This document shows, in pieces, positions 35,231 through 45,317 of a stretch of DNA of 64,000 nt. A program made the position numbers and the translations under genes. The notes beneath the pieces were generated by a model, which searched no databases, had not been told where the DNA came from, and saw only the letters and a program-made list of their open reading frames with translations. Source of the stretch: Isoetes taiwanensis (taxonomy: Eukaryota; Streptophyta; Lycopodiopsida; Isoetales; Isoetaceae); assembly GCA_021234155.1 (NCBI GenBank), contig JAJEKV010000053.1, forward strand, positions 222,523 to 286,522, read 5' to 3'. The number at the start of each line of letters is the position of its first letter. The first letter of the stretch is position 1.

Positions 35231-37060
35231 TTCTCGAACGTAAGCTCATAAAGACGCTTGGTTTTGAGTACGAGAATATCCATATATGTCTAAATGAGTG
35301 TACCTTAAATTATAAGGACACCAAGTATATGGTTCATTGTCCTAAATGTAACGAGTCGAGGTACCGTAAAGATGTCCAAGGCTCGACCATTCCATGCAAG
35401 GTATTGCGGTATTTTCCTATAATTCCTAGAGTTAAACATATGTTTAGGACAAAGGAGATTGCTACCTTGATGGGTTGGCATGTAAATAACTGTAGTTCTG
35501 ATGGAGTTATGCGCATTCCCCCTGATTCGGAGGCATGGAGATTTATAAATAACAGATGGCCCGAATTTCAAGATGAACCAAGACATATTCACTTTGGTCT
35601 TGCAACAGATGGTTTCAATCCTTTTTCGCAACGGACAGCCTCGTGGTCCACATGGCCAGTCATGCTTGTAAACTACAACATCCCTCCACATGAGTCCATC
35701 AAACAGGGTCATATCATCTTGAGCATGATAATTCCAGGTTTGTACAATTCATTTAGTCCTATTAGGAATACATTTTTTTATATAAAATGTAGTGGGAATC
35801 TTTAATCATGCTGAGTCTTGATATTGCAGGCCCTTCACAACCTAAAAATTTTGATGTATATCTATCACCCTTAATTGACGACTTGAAAGCTCTATGGAGT
35901 GGTGTTCCCATGGTAGATATCTCTAAAAGAATATCTAGGGAGCAAAGATTTACACTGAAAGCTATATTAATGTGGACAATGCATGACTATTCTGGTCTTA
36001 GCATATGTAATGTTGTCTTCACGTTCTTTTTATTTATTTTGAGGGCATTTTTTATATGAAAATTGCATTGATAATACAAATTGTTTTTATATCTATAGGT
36101 CTACAAACTAAAGGTCAATATGCTTGCATATGTTGTGGTGGCCAAATCACATCAAGATACTCTGGTTCATTGAAGAAACATGTGTATGAGGGCCATGAAA
36201 GATTTTTACCAATGGATCATCCATTATGTAGGGGAGCCCTAGCAAAAATGGACACTCCAAAGTGCATGACCACAAGAGATTGGCTCGATCAATGGGAACG
36301 TGCAGAAGACAAGGCATGGAAAGAGGCTAAACATGCAAGCCATGTTTATGAAGGTCCTGATGACATCATTGTCACTCCTCTAAATGGCATGAAACGATTA
36401 TCTATACTATTTGAGTACCATACTGGCGGGAGTTGAAGTACACGACTTTATTGGATCCAATGCATATCATGAGAAATATTTCAGATTCTCGAAAGAATCC
36501 AAAATCTCGTCCGCCATGGGTTTTGACTAAAAAGAACTTGGATATTATGCAAGAGTCTATTAAAGAAGTGAAGATGCCAACCGGGTACTGCTCCTCTTTT
36601 AAAAGGTGTTGGGCAAAGAAGGGTAATAAGTTAGCCTGATTAAAGTCCCATGACTACCACAAGCTGTTAACAGTAAGTTCCTGTAATATGAGCATATATG
36701 TCATATAGTTTATTGACCTCTGTTTTTTTAATTATTGTTTTTCTTTGTCCTTGTCATTTTGTAGGAGATTTTACCTATGGTTCTACCTGATAGGCTGCCT
36801 TCTAAAGTTTGCGAGCCTATTTTCAAATTGGCCAAGCTATGTAGGTAAGTTCATTTACAGACTTTGATATGTAGGTGTGATTATAGATACAAGTATATTG
36901 AAGGATGTCTCTACATTACAGATGGATATCATTAAAGGAGATTGACAGAAAAGACCTTCAACAACTGAAGGAGCTATCCGTTGAAGTCCTCTGCCTATTT
37001 GATAAATTGTTCCCAACAAGTTTCTTTGATATACAGGTGCACCTTTGCTTGTTTCAAAAT
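35231..37060 (+). pseudogene. CACTA transposase core (Transposase_21, tnp2)
   Basis: From 35329 the frame reads CPKCNESRYR, VLRYFPIIPRVKHMF, FGLATDGFNPFS, WPVMLVNYNIPP and IIPG, in the order of the tnp2 domain. A 92-bp intron with GT and AG (35738-35829) leads to YLSPLIDDLKALWSGV and TMHDYSGLSI; a second 92-bp intron (36007-36098) leads to TKGQYACICCG. LLDPMHIMRNI, LKSHDYHKLL and FPTSFFDIQVHL follow. Only about one frameshift (near 36425) and one stop (36637) are seen, so it is well preserved. It would bind the CACTA ends and cut and paste the element. Confidence 0.88.
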
Positions 37061-37086
37061 GTAACACAGTTTTTTATATGTCTGAT

Positions 37087-37444
37087 CATTATAAGATAAG
37101 ATAAGATAAAGTTTTTAACGTCTACTGGAAGCTCTCCGAGCTTATGGGACGGAACAGTACAAAGGGCGTAAGCCCAAACTAGAAAAGAAGACATGGGGAC
37201 TAAACCCCTTACAGAACATAGCAACTAAAACAAAAACAAAACCAAGATGTGGGTAGGCAACTAAGAGTACCCCAACCAGGGGTCGGAAGGCCACTGATCG
37301 GAAATAAGTGCTGAGCCTCCACGATAAACTGCCCATTTTCGCTGGAGCCTCGCCTCTCGAACCTTGCATAGCTCGTCACGCCGTCGAGTTAACTGAACTG
37401 CGGAGAGGTCCTCTTGCACCGAAAAGAGAGTGCCCTTCAAGTGG
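37087..37444 (-). mobile_element. Possible 3' fragment of a LINE
   Basis: After an ATAAGATAAGATAAGATAAAG tract the sequence TTTTTAACGTCTACTGG, then GAGCTTATGGGAC, resembles the left (3') end of the LINE at 8220-8265 (TTAACGTCCTCTGG, then GAGGGCTATGGGAC). No coding motif was recognised. The simple AT-rich repeat would be the 3' tail read on the opposite strand. Confidence 0.4.
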
Positions 37445-39145
37445 TGTTGCCCCCAAAGGGCAACATGCTAATTGTGGTCTATGCATTCAAACTAGGTCGA
37501 TTTATCTTAAAGAAGTAGGTCAAAGTTTGGAAGACTCTTGGTATTCAACATTGATGTGGAGGTCAAAGGGAATTCATTTTTCAAGTCAACAAGTGCTCAA
37601 GGCTCGAAACTCACATGAGGTACTTTATTTGAGGTCAAAATGCTTAGTCAAGAATATGCTCTAGAAGATTCTGGATTATGAAGTTTGGAAGACATTGCTT
37701 GAAGTTTGGAAGTTGAAGTTTGGAAGATTCCCTTATATGGTTCCATCCTTGTCACCTTGCTTTTTGCCTAGCCATTTTTCCCTCCTTACATCCCTTTTAT
37801 TCTCTTTTACTCCATATTCTTTTACCCTCTTGACCACCATTTGTTTTCTTCCTTTTACCCCATGGTGACCATTGCCTAGGTAATTGTGCCACTCATTATA
37901 GCCCCAAACTAACCTCAAATTTGAAGGATCACATGGCTATACTCCCCTATGGTCCAAAATTTGCTAGATTTCCATAATAGAATCATATTATTCCTAAAAG
38001 ACCTTGGCTGAAATTCCTAAAAGGCCAAAATATGGGCATATTCAGGCATATACTCCCCAAAATACGCGAACCGTATCGCGAGTTTTGCCGAAAAATACGG
38101 TCTTCAACCCTAAAACTTGGAAATCAGCTTATATCCCGCCGGAATTGGATCCTTAAGCTATGTAACTTAACTATTTTTGGATTCCTCCATTACTTGCAAT
38201 TTGGATTATTGACTGAATTTTCCAGATTGACTGAATGTTCACCTATTTGATCCTGTGCCCAAGACCTTGAGCTTGGGATTTATGTTGTTATCTTCTGAGT
38301 GTTTGATTCAATTGAAAATCTGACCCTTGTTGTGAAGTGCTCATCTCACTTTAAGTCATATTCTCGAAAAATAATAGTTATTAGAAGTCTTCTGCAGTAT
38401 TTCATTTCAATCGCCAAATATCATCAGTGTGTCAAGTTAATATATCTTCAGAGAAGGCAGAAACAAACCTGTTGTCAATCCAAAACATCAATGCAAGATT
38501 GAGTTGGCAAGCCTGAAACTAGCAAAAATTGGCATTGGGCATTTGAGCATAGAATAGCAGTTCTGAGGGTATTAGTGTTGCCAAGTAGTGTATCTTGAAC
38601 ATGGAAGCATTAGGCTAGGTGTGCATTCCTCCCTTAGAAAGTATTCTGTTCAGAATTATCTATCCTTTACAGCATCTAGCAAAAAAGCATCAAAAAGAAA
38701 AGATTTAGAGTTCCATTTGCAAAGAGAGATCTTGGCCCCTGGTGTGCAGACTTTTTCAAGAGGGGTGAAGTTTACAAAACAAGAAAATTCATTGCCAATA
38801 TCGAGATCATAATTCAGGCTCTCTGCCAGGGATATTAACCAAAAATTGACTGGGTCAGAAGTTGGAATTTGGCCTATCTAATCCATTCAGACTTGACTAG
38901 ACTTTTGTAGCCTGTCAGATATAGCTGTTGAGCATCTTTGAGGATGAAAATCATGTTTAAAACCTGAATGGTGTGCATGCTGCAGATGTTATTTTGAAGT
39001 AGACTTTTTAGCCTTCAGGGAAAGATGTTCCTAGCAATCTTTTGAGCATTATTTCTGGAATCTTTACACTCAGAGTGGTTGCCTCAAGCAACCTGGAGGT
39101 TCTAAACCACTGAGGTTGAAGGTTTTGCCAGGAATACCTTCAACA
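37445..39145 (+). repeat. Solo or orphan gypsy-type LTR
   Basis: It begins TGTTGCCCCCAAAGGGCAAC and ends TTCAACA, about 1,701 bp, with the same internal order as the gypsy LTRs (GAAGTTTGGAAG repeats, GACTGATCACC-like block and CTGGAGGTTCTAA near the end). The flanks (AGTGG and CTAAT) give no target duplication, so it may be one end of a rearranged element rather than a clean solo LTR. Its last 342 bp belong to the duplicated block A. Confidence 0.7.
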
Positions 39146-41463
39146 CTAATCTAAGCATAGGATGTACTAGGCAAGCATGGCATTTGATCGATTGTCTACT
39201 CCTCAAACATGTGTTCAAGGATGACTCTGGCCATCCAGATGCAAGCACGGAGCCAAACTGTCATGTCCTGCCTTCTAGCATGCCCAGTTGCACAATGTCT
39301 AACCTGTTACGAGCCATCGCAAGGGCGCAAGTTACGAGCCTTCCCTACTTTCGAGGTAGGGAAGGCTGTCAAGACATAAACCCTACAGATTTAGTAGGGT
39401 TTACGCATCAAGGCATCAAAATTGTGTCGTTTGCTAATCCCATCATTCAAACAAGTGTTCATGTCCCAAGAAACATCTCCGAAAATAAAAGTTGGAAATC
39501 CAATGCACGGATGTGCCAACCCCCAAATTTCCCCCTTTTCCACGTAGGGGCACGATCAAGAAATGGGGTGTTCCTTCAGCTCGACCACTCTAGCAAGCTC
39601 AGAATGTGTTTTTAACTTTGTGCATGAGTCAAAAACATCCAATTTACTTTAGAGACTATCATGCAAGCTCTTGACCACTTAAGAGGCATGGAAGGCTTCC
39701 AAAACCTAAACCCTACAAATTTAGTAGGGTTTAAGTATCGGGGCACCAAAACAACTTCATATGCTAATCCCACCATTCAAATGGTAGCTCATGTTCCATG
39801 AAACATCTCTCAAAAGAAAAAATGAACATCTACCGCACGGATGTGCCAACCCCCAAATTTTCCCCTTTTCCCACGTAGGGACACGACCAAGAAATGGGGT
39901 GTTCCTCCAGTTCGACCACTCCAGCAAGCTCAAAATGTGTTGTTGACTTTGTGCATGAGTCAAAAACATCCAATTTACTTTATGGACTATGCATGCAAGC
40001 TCTCGACCACTTCAGAGGCAGGGAAGGCTTTCAAAACCTAAACCCTATAAATTTAGTAGGGTTTAAGTATCGAGGCACCAAAATAACTTCATCTGCTAAT
40101 CCCACCATTCAAATGGTAGGTCATGTCCCATGAAACGTCTCTAAAAAAATGTCTCTCAAATGATTCGGACAAAGAAGTTGCTTCATGTTGAGAATTGAGA
40201 AAAAACAGTAATGAACAAGGCTGCCAGCTAGGTTTCTCTTCTCTCTCAAAAAAAATATCTACCGTGAGCTTACCAGGAAGGTTTTGGAATTTTTTTTACA
40301 AGCCAGTGGGCTTTGTATAATTTAGAAGCCGGCTATAAGCTAAGATTGCGCAATATTTTGTTCCATGCCTTTGCCGGATCCCATTTTTCTGAGCTGCTGG
40401 GGTCCCAATTTCTTCCTCCAGATTTCAAGCCAAGAAACCTGGGAGCATAATCGTGATTGAAATTTTGGTTTGTTGTTTGTCAGATGATTGGAACCTTGCT
40501 TTTTTTTATGGTCCCTTTTTTATATATTAGTTTCTGTTATGTCTGATCTGGCGAATTTTCAGGTACTTTTTGTATTTCAAGTAATCATCAGCGTACGAAA
40601 AAGTGGTGATAAAGTGGAAAGCGATGATTATTTTAGGATGGGGGATGGAGTGCATTAATTTATGTATGTTTCCCTTTTTTTTTGCTCTGGATATGCCGAG
40701 ATTTAACTTCTAAAAGGCAACCCACTATGCAGTATTATTTTTGGCAGTTGAGATTTTATCTCACATGGCATATTCTGGGGTGGTCTGGGTTAGGATTTAA
40801 TAATAAAGCAGTTTTAGTTTTGTTAGCTAACTTTGAAACACCCTACCTCGTGGCATGATGACATTGTAAGTGTGGTCATAATGTTTCATAACTAGTTTAT
40901 ACGTTGCAGAGAACTTGAGAACATGTTCCACGGGTGCATGCCAAGCGACATGTACCCTTCTACTAGTTTATGCTAGCACAACATGCAAGTATCACCTAGC
41001 CTGGAGCATGCAAAAATACAAGATTGACCAATTATGCGCGTATGCTAAACATTAAAGCCAAGAAGATGGATAATAAGTAAAAAATTTATGATCACTATTT
41101 TTTATGCATTAGTTTCTGTTGCGTTGTGAAATGATCTGGCAAATGTTCAGATACTTTCTATATTTTAGGTAATTAGAAGCACATAGAAAAGTGGTGATAA
41201 AGTGGAAAGCGGTGATTATTTGAGGATGGGGGGATTAAATATTTTTCCTTTTTGTTTTGTTGCTCTGGACATGCCTAGACTTAACATCTAAAAGGCAACC
41301 CACCATGGGGTATTTTTGTGTTAATAATTTTCAGGGATTTCAGGTGTTTCATACACTCGTTTTTTATTTTCACGATTCCCATCATGACGGTTGAGATCTC
41401 ATTTCACATGGTATATTCTGGGGTGATCGAGTTAGGATTTAGTGATACAAGAAATTTATCGCG
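38804..41463 (+). repeat. Duplicated block, copy A (unoccupied Helitron site)
   Basis: This block matches 48536-50661 joined to 60568-61218. It contains the end of the gypsy-type LTR, three units of an approximately 332-bp tandem repeat, and a segment beginning TTTAATAATAAAGCAGTTTT. At 40795/40796 it reads GGA then TTTAATAATAAAG without interruption, exactly where copy B holds 9.9 kb of Helitron DNA. Two related segments inside (about 40500-40795 and 41095-41455) are diverged copies of each other. Confidence 0.92.
39345..40140 (+). repeat. Tandem repeat of about 332 bp with telobox palindromes (copy A)
   Basis: Three units carry the inverted pair TAAACCCTAC...GTAGGGTTTA at about 39377, 39708 and 40042, spacing 331 and 334 bases. 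AAACCCTA is the plant telobox motif. Each unit also carries ATGCTAATCCCACCATTCAA and CCAACCCCCAAATTT. The same three units recur at 49187, 49517 and 49850 in copy B. Confidence 0.8.
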
Positions 41464-42752
41464 GCGGCCTTGATACCTCGTCTTCAATAAATCCTCTAGC
41501 ATTACATATCCATCAAAATCATACTTGGGGGACAAAAAGTAAAAAATAAAAAGGAGCTGACTTCCTTCAAATGCACGATGTTAGGATGCCACAAAGACCT
41601 GTGGTTAATAATTTCCCTCTGAACGTTCTCGTCAATCTACGGAACTTACAAATAGAGCAGGGCATAAGAGAGACAAAAAAAAAAGAAAAAGAAAAAGAAA
41701 AGGGGATTTTTCTTCATAAAGAAAGATGGATTTTAACATGGCGCATAATAGAGACAAGAAAGGATAGATTTCTTCGTAAAGAAGGATGGATTTCAACTAT
41801 GTGGTAATCATCAAGAAATGAATAGATAATGCAAAAACTACGAATCATTGTTTGTGATTTTGGATGCAACTAAATTTTGAACAATATTGATGCTAGGAAT
41901 ATTCATGTTCTTACAAAGGGAATAAAAAGCATGAATTCACACCTTAAGGGGACGACCCCAAGAAAAGGATAAATTCTTAGTTATCCATATGCTTGAACAC
42001 ATGCGAGTCTTAGCCATGTTGTGAAACAAACATGGTGTAGGATACTGTGATTTGACCTTCCACTCCAAGCCAGCATAATAGTGGTCCCGAAGAACAAAAA
42101 TCAAAGTAAAGTACCATTATTCTTATCGTGTTCTCGTGCTGGGTTGTAACTCTTTTGTCTAAATTTATTCTTGCTGATACCGAGGTCTAGACTTGCACAA
42201 AGTACCAAATTGGCCCCAATTGTTGCCATGCTGGAGTTAATTATTTGTCCTAATTGTCGTTGCAAATTCGTTATTGTTGCCCCAAAAGCAAAAGTTCGCA
42301 AAAAATCCAATGGTCATTAAGCCTTTAAAAAAGAATATAGATATGCTAGCTTTATTTATCTTAGTAAAATATCTAGAAATGTGTCTATTCACGCTAATAT
42401 CTTTGTCTGAGAAAGGTCTAGACCTGCATAATGTACGAGTTTGACCTAATTGTGCCCTAATGTTATTGAGCATTTGCGCTAATTGTTGTTGCAAGCTAGT
42501 AGAAAAGCAAAATCTCATAAACGTTTCGATGGTCGCAAGTTTCACTTTCTTAAATGTAACGGATTAGACGAATTGCATTGATATATTTGTTCCATATTTC
42601 AGTTCTTAAGAAAAGTGCTCTCCACTAGTGCGAAAAGGAACGTGGAAAAGAAAGCAAAATCGGGTAAACTACCTTCTTGTGTTGTTGTTTAGCTATGTAA
42701 CGTCAACATAGCAATGTGTTAAATATTACTTAGATAACATAGAAAATTAAGC
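41464..42752. other. Upstream region of the Rep-helicase gene with tandem repeats
   Basis: No gene was recognised. A duplication of about 85 bp lies at 41645-41805 (CATAAAGAAAGATGGATTT and CGTAAAGAAGGATGGATTT), next to an A-rich GAAAAA run. A diverged pair of about 230 bp period lies at 42170-42545 (GGTCTAGACTTGCA and GGTCTAGACCTGCA; AATTGTCGTTGCAA and AATTGTTGTTGCAA). A Helitron 5' TC end could not be pinned down. Confidence 0.5.
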
Positions 42753-45317
42753 ATGGACGATAATGATAGAATTGTACTAGAGAGATATAGAGAGAGAAAT
42801 CGGCAAAGAGCTAGAGAACATTATGCAAATTTGTCGGAGGAAGATAGGGAAAGGACACGATGTAAGAGAAGAGAACGCTATGCCAATTTGTCTATCAATG
42901 ATAGGGAGAGAGTACGACAAAGAGAGAGAGAACGCTATGTAGATTTGCATGAGGAAGAGAGAGAGATAATTCGACAAAGAGCAGCAGAACGATATGCAAA
43001 CTTGCAAGAGGAAGACAGAGAGATAATTCGACAAAGAGCTGCAGAACGATATCAAAACTTGCCCGACGAGGATAGAGCGAGAATTCGGGAAAGGGAAATA
43101 GCCCGCTATGCAGATTTATCTGAGGATGATAGAAGTGAAATACTGCAAAGACGAGCGGAGTGCTATGCATGTCTTCTTGAACAAGATAGGTTTAGAATGC
43201 GAGAGAGGGCTAGAAAACGTTTAGGACGTTCCCATTCTAGACCCATAATACACAGAGATTCAACATATAATGTATCATCCAGCCAAACACGCATGCAGGA
43301 AGAGGATGGTGTATCGGATGTAGCGATATCCACATTGGCCCATTGGCAGGGGCAAGCACAACAAATGAATTTAGCTATACGTCGTAGTTATGTAATGTGT
43401 ACATGGAATAAGAGATGTACATATTGTCAAATCCCATTGCTCAATGTTGAGCATGACGGATTTTGTTGCAATAGAGGGAGATGGTTACTACCATCTTTGC
43501 CCCCCTTGCCCATGGCACTGCAAAACCTATACAACACCCAAGGATTTGCTGAACTATCAAGAAAAGTGAACAGATTATTCTGTTTTAGTGTGCTTGGTGT
43601 AAGTGGTGGATTTGTAAATTTGGATTTCCCGTCGTCGGTAACTATTACCGGACGAACATATCACCGATTACGTCCCACCGCAGAATCAGGCCATCCGATG
43701 CATTGGTATATCTACGATGAATCAGAACGATACACACATGCACATGCCCAAAATGTGCCATTCCAGTGGGTGGCAATTGTTGGCTCAATCCTCGACCAGA
43801 TAAATCCATTTATTCGGAACCTCCGAACTATGGGAAGCATGGGCTTGCCATCAGCATATATAACAATTGAAGGAGCAGTTGCCAGCAACGAAATTGCAGC
43901 CATTGTAGATGTTAACAACACATCTGATATTGCGCCACGGGTCGCTGGATTTTGGGTTCAAAACGAAGGGGAGCCAACGTTTATTAATATCCTCGATCCT
44001 ATGTATGAACCATTACAATATCCCCTCCTATTCCCCCATGGCAGTGTGGGTTGGGGACCTAAAAATGAATATGGTCTTACGCAATTACAATGGTATAGGA
44101 CCAGATTGCTACATGAAGAACGATTCCTCCAATTAGGCCGTTTATGTGGAGAATACTTGGTTGACATGTATTCAAGAGTTGAGGATGCTCGATTAAATTA
44201 TTTTAGGACGCCTACATTTTGCAACCGGAGAGTGCAATATGATGAGGACTATCCTGAGCGAGAGAATGATGATGGAAATCATGTTATCTTGCCTTCATCT
44301 TTCCTGGGGTGTCAAAGATGGTGCTCTGTGCAAGTGGCGGATGCATTGGCGCTCTCGAGATCAAAAGGTCGTCCAACTTTATTCATCACTATGACTACGA
44401 ATACCGATTGGCCTGAAATACGAGTCAGACTTAGACCTGGACAAAATGCGTCTGACGTTCCTATGATCGGTGTCCGATGCTTTCATGGAAGATTACAACG
44501 GTTGAAGGAGCTCCTTCATAAATTCTTCCAATGCATATCGTATGTGATGGCAGTTATAGAATTTCAAAAACGTGGATTGCCACATGCCCACCTCGTCTTG
44601 CGTACCGAGCCCGACATACCAATCGAATGCATTGATGATATCATCTCTGCTGAGTTGCCTACAGACCCAGTCCTTCGAGGACAAGTCCAAAAATTCATGA
44701 TACATAGACATTCAGAAAGGTGCTCACCAAATGGTAATCCATGTTGTTACAAATATCCAAAGGACATCAACCCAACAACAGATCTTGATTCAAAGGGTTA
44801 TGTGCAATATAGGAGGAGAAGTGTAGAGGATGCATGGGTGGTTCCATACAATGCCTTCCTCCTCCATGAGTTGGATTGTCACATTATGGTAGACATTGCA
44901 TCTACAGTTCATGTATTCTCTTATCTTTATGGTTATATCTACAAGGGATTTGACAATGCCAATTTTCGGGTATCCCAGAATAGGCATTCAACTTCTATAC
45001 CATCATCATTAAGTAATGAACATCGAATAGGCACTGAATCCTCGTCGAGAAATAATAATCAAAGAGAAAATACTACTAGCCAACTATCAGGTTCTGCACC
45101 ATCTGATCAAACTACTAGGAGACCTCATAGGGATGAAATACAGGATTACTTGAGGGCACGTTATCTGTCAGCAACAGAAGCGGCGTGGAGAACAATGTCA
45201 TATGACATAACAAATAAGTCTCCCGTCAGTAAAATGCCTACCCCTACATCTGCCACATTCAAACACGAGGTCGTTATTAGATCGATATTTCTTACGACCT
45301 CTGAATCACGAGTTTGA
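42753..45317 (+). CDS. Helitron Rep-helicase, Rep part with N-terminal 19-residue repeats
   Basis: An 854-codon frame starts with ATG at 42753. Residues 24-156 are seven tandem 19-residue repeats of the form YANL-EEDRE-IRQR--ER, rich in Arg and Glu and probably helical. A zinc-finger-like cluster (C222, C225 and CC near 240) follows, then the Helitron_like_N and Rep regions. HUH is HAH at 611-613 (RGLPHAHLVL), and the paired catalytic tyrosines are probably Y726 and Y730 in SYLYGYIYKGFD. In this family Rep nicks and joins single strands for rolling-circle movement in the nucleus. The frame is lost after an extra base at about 45225; the next frame continues the protein. About 1,525 residues would be normal for the family. 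Confidence 0.95.
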   Translation: MDDNDRIVLERYRERNRQRAREHYANLSEEDRERTRCKRRERYANLSINDRERVRQRERERYVDLHEEEREIIRQRAAERYANLQEEDREIIRQRAAERYQNLPDEDRARIREREIARYADLSEDDRSEILQRRAECYACLLEQDRFRMRERARKRLGRSHSRPIIHRDSTYNVSSSQTRMQEEDGVSDVAISTLAHWQGQAQQMNLAIRRSYVMCTWNKRCTYCQIPLLNVEHDGFCCNRGRWLLPSLPPLPMALQNLYNTQGFAELSRKVNRLFCFSVLGVSGGFVNLDFPSSVTITGRTYHRLRPTAESGHPMHWYIYDESERYTHAHAQNVPFQWVAIVGSILDQINPFIRNLRTMGSMGLPSAYITIEGAVASNEIAAIVDVNNTSDIAPRVAGFWVQNEGEPTFINILDPMYEPLQYPLLFPHGSVGWGPKNEYGLTQLQWYRTRLLHEERFLQLGRLCGEYLVDMYSRVEDARLNYFRTPTFCNRRVQYDEDYPERENDDGNHVILPSSFLGCQRWCSVQVADALALSRSKGRPTLFITMTTNTDWPEIRVRLRPGQNASDVPMIGVRCFHGRLQRLKELLHKFFQCISYVMAVIEFQKRGLPHAHLVLRTEPDIPIECIDDIISAELPTDPVLRGQVQKFMIHRHSERCSPNGNPCCYKYPKDINPTTDLDSKGYVQYRRRSVEDAWVVPYNAFLLHELDCHIMVDIASTVHVFSYLYGYIYKGFDNANFRVSQNRHSTSIPSSLSNEHRIGTESSSRNNNQRENTTSQLSGSAPSDQTTRRPHRDEIQDYLRARYLSATEAAWRTMSYDITNKSPVSKMPTPTSATFKHEVVIRSIFLTTSESRV

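Larger units (their letters stand above)
29952..37086 (+). mobile_element. CACTA (En/Spm) transposon, 3' end missing
   Basis: The left end is CACTACAAGGCACAAGGG, the canonical CACTA tip, followed by a dense subterminal palindrome array. A tnp2 transposase lies at 34766-37060 in the same orientation. A SET-domain gene remnant lies between them, interrupted by an LTR element. The matching right tip (CTTGTAGTG) was not found. The tnp2 reading ends near 37060, just before LINE-like sequence at 37087, so the right part is probably lost. The left flank is TTA. Confidence 0.75.

Noticed and set aside
39377..40070. Telomeric repeat tract
   Set aside because: Only single AAACCCTA motifs at about 332-bp spacing, not a tandem telomere array.
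42777..43170. Long minus-strand frames opposite the Rep N terminus
   Set aside because: They are shadows of the 19-residue repeat coding sequence on the plus strand; the period comes from the repeats.
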